This document shows, piece after piece, positions 58,901 to 64,000 of a stretch of DNA of 64,000 bases; position 1 is the stretch's first letter; each line of letters begins with the position of its first letter. Below the pieces are notes generated by a model. That model had not been told where the DNA came from. It was given only the letters and a program-made list of their open reading frames with translations, and did no database searches. Made by a program: the position numbers and the translations under genes. The DNA is taken from contig NZ_CP093340.1 in assembly GCF_022637415.1 (NCBI RefSeq), positions 1,364,001 to 1,428,000 of the forward strand, in the 5' to 3' direction. The stretch comes from Luteimonas sp. S4-F44. GTDB taxonomy: Bacteria; Pseudomonadota; Gammaproteobacteria; Xanthomonadales; Xanthomonadaceae.

Positions 58901-58934
58901 CGAAACCCCGGGTGGCACGCGGGGTTTCGTTTTG
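58901..58934 (+). terminator. Terminator-like hairpin after tRNA-Gly copy 1
   Basis: A 10-bp stem CGAAACCCCG (58901-58910)/CGGGGTTTCG (58920-58929) is followed by TTTTG. It lies between tRNA-Gly and tRNA-Cys, so partial termination or a processing site is likely. Confidence 0.7.
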
Positions 58935-58969
58935 TCGGCAGGATCTTTCGGATCCGACGACGGGTCACC

Positions 58970-59043
58970 GGCCTGGTGGCAGAGTGGTTATGCAGCGGAT
59001 TGCAAATCCGTGTACGCCGGTTCGATTCCGACCCAGGCCTCCA
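58970..59043 (+). tRNA. tRNA-Cys (GCA)
   Basis: A 74-nt cloverleaf with acceptor GGCCTGG/CCAGGCC, encoded CCA and anticodon GCA in the loop ATTGCAAAT. Confidence 0.95.
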
Positions 59044-59089
59044 GCCGGCGCACCACGACAGGTCGCAGGCAGGGTACAATTGAAGTCAT

Positions 59090-59165
<76 letters not shown>

Positions 59166-59177
59166 GTTCAAAGAACG

Positions 59178-59200
59178 ACCCCGCGCAAGCGGGGTTTTTC
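59178..59200 (+). terminator. Rho-independent terminator after tRNA-Gly copy 2
   Basis: A 7-bp stem ACCCCGC (59178-59184)/GCGGGGT (59189-59195) with a GCAA loop is followed by TTTTC. Confidence 0.78.
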
Positions 59201-59281
59201 GTATGTGCGACAGGCGGTGTCGCCGGTGGGCCACGCTTGGGTTTCAATTCCCGAGGCGCTCAGGCACCCTTGGCGCCGCAT

Positions 59282-59368
59282 GCCCGGATGGCGAAACTGG
59301 TAGACGCACCGGACTTAAAATCCGTTGGCCGCAAGGCCGTGCCGGTTCGATTCCGGCTCCGGGCACCA
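59282..59368 (+). tRNA. tRNA-Leu (TAA)
   Basis: An 87-nt class II tRNA with a long variable arm (GTTGGCCGCAAGGCCGT region), acceptor GCCCGGA/TCCGGGC, encoded CCA and anticodon TAA in ACTTAAAAT. An 8-bp hairpin without a T-run (59390-59397/59400-59407) follows. Confidence 0.95.
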
Positions 59369-59504
59369 CCGCAAGCACAGTAGGCGACTGCCGCGTGAAC
59401 ACGCGGCGCGCCCGTGCATCGTGTCATGCCTCCTTCACTCGGCGGTCCCTAGATTCCTGGTCGACGTTCACAGGGGATCGAGGCGCATCGCGACCGCGGA
59501 TGCG

Positions 59505-60494
59505 ATGCAACGTATGGCCGCCTCCAGAGTCCGCGACGATTTCCAGCTCGCGATCGTGTCCCTGCTTGGACTCACGACGCTGCTGATGCTGTCGGGCTTC
59601 ATGCTCTGGCGCAGCCTACGCGGAGAATGGACGCTGGCTGCGTTCGACGCGCTGGTGACCGTGGCGATCGGCTTGGTCGTGGAGCGCGCCTGGCGGACCG
59701 GTCGGACCGATGCGGCCGGCGCGCTGATGGCGCTGCTGAACTCCGGCTTCTGCGTCGTGGCCTGCGTGCTGATCGGCGATGCCGCCGGCGGCTGGGTCTA
59801 CGTGGTGCTGATGACCAACTTCTACATCGCGCGTCCCCACATCGCCGCGTGGTGCGGGGCGCTGCTGATCGTGGCTGCGACGATGCTCCTGATCGTGCCC
59901 GATGCCAACCTCGGGCGATTGGCGACCGCCATCACCTGGTCGCTGGTGTATGCGTTCTCGTTCGCCTTCTCGCGCCGCCTGCGCGACTACAGCGATTCTC
60001 TGGAGCGTCGGGCCATGCTCGATCCGCTGACCCGTCTGCCCAACCGCGGCGCGATGGAAGCGCATCTGCGCAGCCTGGTCGACGATCGTCGGCAGCCCGG
60101 GATCGGCCTGCTGGTGCTGGACCTTGACCGCTTCAAGACGGTGAACGACACCTTTGGCCATGCGGTCGGCGATGCGGTGCTGGTCGAGCTGGGCACGATC
60201 CTGCGCGACACCCTGCGCGAGGGCGACGCGGTCTATCGGTTCGGCGGCGAGGAGTTCGTCCTCGTGCTGCCTGCAGACGACGATGTGGGCCTCCTGGCCG
60301 CGGCCGAGCGCGTACGCGGCGAAGTCGAGCAACGCCTGCGCAGCCCCGCCGGCCCGATCACAGTGTCGATCGGTGGCGCCATGCTGGCCACCGAGCAGGA
60401 CTGGCAGGACTGGTTCGGGCGAGCCGATACCTCGCTCTACCTCGCCAAGCGCGCAGGCCGCAACTGCACGCACATCGCCCAGGGACTGGAGTGA
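59505..60494 (+). CDS. Membrane-anchored diguanylate cyclase
   Basis: A 329-residue protein with five to six transmembrane segments (residues ~15-165, a 5TM-like sensor) and a C-terminal GGDEF domain. The active site is 'RFGGEEFVLVLP' (GGEEF, active form). Substrate and metal residues sit in 'LLVLDLDRFKTVNDTFGHAV'. It should make cyclic-di-GMP. A typical I-site (RxxD) is not clear upstream of GGEEF. The ATG at 59505 (or 59514) is chosen; the frame stays open upstream through tRNA-Leu, which cannot be coding. Confidence 0.88.
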   Translation: MQRMAASRVRDDFQLAIVSLLGLTTLLMLSGFMLWRSLRGEWTLAAFDALVTVAIGLVVERAWRTGRTDAAGALMALLNSGFCVVACVLIGDAAGGWVYVVLMTNFYIARPHIAAWCGALLIVAATMLLIVPDANLGRLATAITWSLVYAFSFAFSRRLRDYSDSLERRAMLDPLTRLPNRGAMEAHLRSLVDDRRQPGIGLLVLDLDRFKTVNDTFGHAVGDAVLVELGTILRDTLREGDAVYRFGGEEFVLVLPADDDVGLLAAAERVRGEVEQRLRSPAGPITVSIGGAMLATEQDWQDWFGRADTSLYLAKRAGRNCTHIAQGLE

Positions 60495-60530
60495 CGCGGC
60501 ATCGCCCGACGGGCCGTCGATGCTGCGAGG

Positions 60531-60887
60531 TCAGGGCAGGAGGTCGAGCAGGCGCTCGGTGGGGCGGCCGACAACCGCGCGGTCGCCATGCACCAGGATC
60601 GGGCGTTCGATCAGCTTCGGATGGGCCACCATGGCCGCGATGATCGCTGCGTCGTCGAGCGTTGGGTCGGCCAGACCCAGTTCGGCATAGGCCGGCTCAC
60701 CGGTGCGCAGCAGCGCACGCGGGCCGAGGCCCAGGTGCTGCAACAGGTCGCGCAGCGCTGCGGCATCGGGCGGGGTCTCCAGATAGAGCACCACCCGCGG
60801 CGCGATGCCGCGTGCCTGCAGCAGCTCGAGCGCGGCGCGCGATTTCGAGCAGCGGGGGTTGTGATAGAGAACGAAGTCATCGGTCAT
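60531..60887 (-). CDS. ArsC-family arsenate reductase-like protein
   Basis: A 118-residue glutaredoxin-type ArsC protein. The active-site motif is 'YHNPRCSKSR' (Cys13), and the family end 'ERPILVHGDRAVVGRPTERL' is present with its conserved Arg. It may reduce arsenate using glutathione and glutaredoxin; many stand-alone homologues (YffB/ArsC-like) have unproven substrates, and no ars operon is nearby. The ATG overlaps the upstream symporter stop. Confidence 0.87.
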   Translation of the reverse strand: MTDDFVLYHNPRCSKSRAALELLQARGIAPRVVLYLETPPDAAALRDLLQHLGLGPRALLRTGEPAYAELGLADPTLDDAAIIAAMVAHPKLIERPILVHGDRAVVGRPTERLLDLLP

Positions 60888-62185
60888 GGCGCAGTGGGGT
60901 CGCGATCGGAAGCGGAGGGACGTGCACCGCTGCGCCGCGCGACCACGCCGGTCGCGGTGACGTCGGCGGTGGTGTTGGTGACGGTCGCGAACACATCGGG
61001 CAGGGTGTCCACCGCCAGCAGCACGCCCAGCGGTTCGACCGGCAGGCCGACGGCCTGGGTGACCGGCAGGTTGTTGGTCATGAAGCTGACCTGCCCGGGC
61101 AGGCCGACCGAGCCCATGCTGATCACGACGGCGAGTGCGACGGCGATCGCCAACTGGCCGGCGCCCAACTCGATGCCGTAGATCCAGGCGATGAAGCTCA
61201 CCACGCTCAGGTACTGCACGGGGCTGGCGATGCGGAACAGCGACACCGCCATCGGCAACACCAGTGAGGTCACCGCCAGCGGATAGCCCAGGCGGCTGCG
61301 CGCGCTGTCGACCATCACCGGCAGCGCGGCCAGCGACGACTGGGTGCTCGCCGCGATCGCCTGCACCGGCAGCAAGGCCGCGGCAAAGCGCGCCGGCCGC
61401 TCGCCGGCGACGACGACCGCGATGACGTACATCAGCAGCGTGATCGCTACATACAGCACGCATTGCAGCGCGATGTAGGTGCCCAGCGCGGCGAACACGC
61501 CCAGGCCCACATGCGCGCAGACTGACAGCACCAGGGCGAACACGCCCAGGGGCGCTGCAACCAGGACCCAGCGCACGACCACGATCATCGCATCGGCGAT
61601 CGCGCCCACTAGTTCGAGCATGCGTTCGCGGCGTGCGGCCTCCAGGCGGGTCAGCGCGAAGCCGAAGAACATCGAGAACACCACCAGCGGCAGCATCGCG
61701 CTGGCGGCCGCGGCGGCGATCGCGTTGCTGGGAATCAGGCTGGTGATCCACAGGCCGAACGCCGGAGCCTGCGGCAGCACATCGGGCGCGCCGATCGCGG
61801 CGCGAAACAGCGCGGCCTGGGTCTCGTCGCGTGGTACCAGCGACAGCAGCGCGGGCGCGGCGAGTGCGGCGAAGGTCGCCGACAGCGTCAGCATCACGAC
61901 GAAGGTGGCCATCGCCAAGCGTGCGGTGCGCCCGGATGCGGCGGCATCGGACGCGGCGTTGACGCCCACGACCACGAGCGCCGCGACCAGCGGAACCACG
62001 GTCATCTGCAACGCATGCAGCCACAGGGTGCCGATCGGCTGGGCGATATCGGCGGTGCGCACCGCAACGTCGCTGTCCCAGGTCGCGAGCCCCAGGCCGA
62101 CGACGGCGCCGGCCAGCAGCGCGAGCAGCACGCGCGCGGGCATCGACAGGCGGAAGCGGGAGGGCGCGGAAGGGCTGGGCGTCAT
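60884..62185 (-). CDS. Dicarboxylate/amino acid:cation symporter (SDF family)
   Basis: A 433-residue secondary transporter of the DAACS (GltP/DctA) family. About eight transmembrane helices and two re-entrant loops are expected; visible family stretches are 'AIAASTQSSLAALPVMVDSA' (Ser-rich hairpin), 'VTSLVLPMAVSLFRIASPVQ' and 'SMGSVGLPGQVSF'. The substrate (glutamate, C4 acids or amino acids) is not resolved. Starts at 62224 and 62143 are also in frame; I prefer 62185. It is coupled to the ArsC-like gene by ATGA. Confidence 0.88.
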   Translation of the reverse strand: MTPSPSAPSRFRLSMPARVLLALLAGAVVGLGLATWDSDVAVRTADIAQPIGTLWLHALQMTVVPLVAALVVVGVNAASDAAASGRTARLAMATFVVMLTLSATFAALAAPALLSLVPRDETQAALFRAAIGAPDVLPQAPAFGLWITSLIPSNAIAAAAASAMLPLVVFSMFFGFALTRLEAARRERMLELVGAIADAMIVVVRWVLVAAPLGVFALVLSVCAHVGLGVFAALGTYIALQCVLYVAITLLMYVIAVVVAGERPARFAAALLPVQAIAASTQSSLAALPVMVDSARSRLGYPLAVTSLVLPMAVSLFRIASPVQYLSVVSFIAWIYGIELGAGQLAIAVALAVVISMGSVGLPGQVSFMTNNLPVTQAVGLPVEPLGVLLAVDTLPDVFATVTNTTADVTATGVVARRSGARPSASDRDPTAP

Positions 62186-62252
62186 CGGTCGGGTCGGCAG
62201 GGGCGGGCCCGGCGAGCATGCCATGCCGACGGCCGTGTGCGATGCCGCTCGG

Positions 62253-62732
62253 TCATCGCATCGCGGGCGCGTCCAGCGGCAGCGTCAGCATGTCCCGATG
62301 GCCGTCGACGAAGCCCGCCCGAAGGTACAGCGCCTTGGCGCGCGGGTTGTGGTGATGCACCTCCAGGCGCAGCATCGCCACGCCCCAGGCGCGGCCGCGT
62401 TCGGCCGCCAGGGCCAGCGCCTGCGCGCCCAGGCCGCGGCCACGCGCCTGCGGCGCGACATAGAGCTCGTCGAGCAGCGCGAACGCACCGCCCTGTTCGA
62501 GGCTGAAGCCCCGCGTGAGCACCAGATAGCCGTCGTCGCCGCCATCGCCAAGCAGCAGCACCGCGCCGTGCACGGGGTCGGCCAGCAGCGCATCGAGCCC
62601 GGCGCCGACACGGACCGGATCAAACACCAGGCGGTCCTCCGCATAGAACGCACGCATCATCGCCAGCACATGCGCGCGATCGGCGGTGGTCGCGTCGCGC
62701 GCACAGGGCGCCGGATCGACAGGAAGCACCAT
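62253..62732 (-). CDS. GNAT-family N-acetyltransferase
   Basis: A 159-residue GNAT acetyltransferase. The acetyl-CoA binding motif is 'LYVAPQARGRGLGAQALALA' (Q/RxxGxG/A), followed by 'LRLEVHHHNPRAKALYLRAG' and 'GFVDGHRDML'. The acceptor substrate is unknown. The start at 62732 gives a compact domain; the longer frame overlaps the epimerase gene. Confidence 0.87.
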   Translation of the reverse strand: MVLPVDPAPCARDATTADRAHVLAMMRAFYAEDRLVFDPVRVGAGLDALLADPVHGAVLLLGDGGDDGYLVLTRGFSLEQGGAFALLDELYVAPQARGRGLGAQALALAAERGRAWGVAMLRLEVHHHNPRAKALYLRAGFVDGHRDMLTLPLDAPAMR

Positions 62733-62787
62733 CGGACAACTCCAGACAACGACAGGGTCCCCATTGTCGCCCGAGGGCGCACGGGGT

Positions 62788-63888
62788 TCAGCCCGGAAGC
62801 GGGGCGAGATCGCGGATCGACACGATGCCCAGGCCCGGCGCATCACCGATGCGGATGGTTGGGCCGTCGAACTGGACACCGCCCTCGACCGGGTCGTAGG
62901 CACACAGCGACGGGCCGTCGAGGTCGACCTTGGTGATCGCGTCGGCCTTGGCGACCGCCAGGTGCACCGCCGCTGCGACACTGATGCTGCTTTCGAGCAT
63001 GCAGCCGATCATGCAATCGATACCGTGCAGGGCGGCGATGTCGGCCAGCCGGATCGCGTTCGACAGCCCACCGGTCTTCATCAGCTTGATGTTGACGATA
63101 TCGGCCGCGCGCATCCGGATCAGTTCGATCAGCTCGACCGGGCCGAACACACTTTCGTCGGCCATGACCGGGACCGCGACGCGGTCGGTGACGAACTTCA
63201 GGCCCTGCAGGTCGTGCGCCGGCACCGGTTGCTCCAGCAGTTCGGGCTGGATGCCGGCGTCCTCGAGCCGGCGCATCGTCTGCACGGCCTGCTTGGGCGT
63301 CCAGCCCTGGTTGGCGTCGAGCCGCAGCGTGGCGCGGCCCTCGACCGCGGCGTGGACCGCGCGGATGCGCTCGAGGTCCAAGGCGGTGTCCTGGCCGACC
63401 TTGACCTTCAGCGCGCGGAAACCGCGTGCGAGCGCGGCCTGCGCGTCGGCGACCATCGTGTCGACGTCGCCGACGCTGATCGTGAGGTCGGTCGCGAGCA
63501 CCGGCTCGCCGCCGCCGCCGAGGATGCGGTACAGCGGCGCGCCGTGCAGCTGTGCGAACAGATCGTAGAGCGCGATCTCGACCGCGGCCTTGGCACTGGT
63601 GTTGCGCACCAGAGCGGTCTGCACCAGGCGCACGAGGCGGTTGAGGTCGCCGACCTCCTGGCCGAGCAGACGCGGCGCGATGACCTGCGCGATCGCCGCG
63701 ACGATCGCGCCATGCGTGTCGCCGGTGATCACCGCGGTCGCGGCCGCTTCACCATGGCCGACATGACCGGTGTCGGTGTGGATCGTGACGACGACATCCT
63801 CGACTCGTTCGACCGTGCGCAGTGCGGTCTTGAATGGCGTCCTGAGCGGCACGCGCAGCATGTGCAGGCGGATGTCGGTGATCTTCAT
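62788..63888 (-). CDS. L-Ala-D/L-Glu epimerase (dipeptide epimerase, enolase superfamily)
   Basis: A 366-residue muconate lactonizing-type enolase superfamily member. Catalytic and metal residues are seen in 'ALKVKVG' (KxK), 'LRLDANQGW' (Asp), 'LEQPVPAHD' (Glu), 'VPVMADESVFG' (Asp), 'IVNIKLMKTGGL' (Lys) and 'GCMLESSISV'. This set matches YcjG/YkfB dipeptide epimerases that recycle murein-derived L-Ala-D-Glu. It lies 55 bases upstream of the GNAT gene on the same strand. Other dipeptide specificities are possible. Confidence 0.9.
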   Translation of the reverse strand: MKITDIRLHMLRVPLRTPFKTALRTVERVEDVVVTIHTDTGHVGHGEAAATAVITGDTHGAIVAAIAQVIAPRLLGQEVGDLNRLVRLVQTALVRNTSAKAAVEIALYDLFAQLHGAPLYRILGGGGEPVLATDLTISVGDVDTMVADAQAALARGFRALKVKVGQDTALDLERIRAVHAAVEGRATLRLDANQGWTPKQAVQTMRRLEDAGIQPELLEQPVPAHDLQGLKFVTDRVAVPVMADESVFGPVELIELIRMRAADIVNIKLMKTGGLSNAIRLADIAALHGIDCMIGCMLESSISVAAAVHLAVAKADAITKVDLDGPSLCAYDPVEGGVQFDGPTIRIGDAPGLGIVSIRDLAPLPG

Positions 63889-63911
63889 GGCGACAGGTCC
63901 GGGCAGGGCGG

Positions 63912-64000
63912 TCAGCGCACGCGCTGAATGCTGGTGATGCGGTCGATGGTCGGCCGGCCGTCGCCGCTTAGCAGCGGCAGCAGCGGGGTCACCACGACGC
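63912..64000 (-). CDS. 3' end of an unidentified gene (5' part outside window)
   Basis: An open minus-strand frame runs from the window edge to TGA at 63914-63912, giving about 29 codons. The last residues read 'LSGDGRPTIDRITSIQRVR'. GC-rich third positions and the 23-bp spacing to the epimerase start suggest the end of an upstream gene in the same operon. There is too little sequence to name a family. Confidence 0.5.
   Translation of the reverse strand, partial: VVVTPLLPLLSGDGRPTIDRITSIQRVR

Noticed and set aside
59325..59504. Longer N-terminus of the diguanylate cyclase starting inside tRNA-Leu
   Set aside because: It would read through a tRNA gene; the residues before the first membrane helix show no conserved pattern.
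60531..60887. Assignment of an arsenic-resistance operon
   Set aside because: Only the ArsC-like gene is present; the coupled gene is a SDF symporter, with no arsB, acr3 or arsR nearby.

Overview
The window is a contiguous stretch of a GC-rich gammaproteobacterial chromosome. Gene content and order (nuoG-N; metY-rimP-nusA-infB-rbfA-truB-rpsO-pnp; comEC-exbB-exbD-msbA-lpxK; uvrC-pgsA-tRNA cluster) and protein style point to the Xanthomonadaceae/Lysobacteraceae (Lysobacter or Luteimonas-like). This placement is inference from synteny; no database was searched. Most of the window is tightly packed housekeeping sequence with many ATGA/TGATG overlaps.

Layout. 1-8901: the end of the respiratory complex I operon (nuoG 3' part to nuoN), closed by a hairpin. 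9238-14667: a compact RiPP (ribosomally made, modified peptide) locus. It has two tandem 59-residue precursor genes with near-identical leaders and short Cys/Thr-rich tails, a degenerate JmjC-like protein, a LanM-type dehydratase that lacks the LanC cyclase and ends in a DUF6624-like domain, and an intact JmjC oxygenase. 14826-24422: initiator tRNA and the rimP-nusA-infB-rbfA-truB block, then rpsO and pnp, with recognisable promoters and terminators. 24775-29614 (minus strand): a second RiPP locus of graspetide type, with an HlyD adaptor, a C39-peptidase ABC exporter, a 52-residue double-glycine precursor and an MvdD-like ATP-grasp ligase. 29757-43487: mixed small operons (endonuclease/phosphatase lipoprotein, bpt, EF-hand protein, an ECF sigma factor with a membrane tail, a tesB-containing pair, amidase, MOSC, hydrolase, SDR/AraC pair, rlmKL, pirin, secreted protein). 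43684-54808: a uracil/hypoxanthine glycosylase, then comEC-exbBD-msbA-lpxK, with kdsB separated from lpxK by a glutamate-synthase-like gene and two small genes. 54879-60494: NHL/thioredoxin-fold protein, uvrC, pgsA, four tRNAs and a diguanylate cyclase. 60531-64000 (minus): ArsC-like protein, a SDF (sodium:dicarboxylate) symporter, GNAT acetyltransferase, L-Ala-D/L-Glu epimerase and the 3' end of one more gene.

The most interesting region is 9.2-14.7 kb. A lanthionine-type dehydratase without a cyclase, fused to a domain of unknown function and bracketed by one active-looking and one iron-ligand-deficient JmjC protein, is not an arrangement I can match to a named RiPP class. The graspetide locus 10 kb further on is a complete cassette with its own exporter. 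Its peptidase-exporter is also the only visible candidate in the window to secrete the first locus's product, although those leaders lack a double-glycine site.
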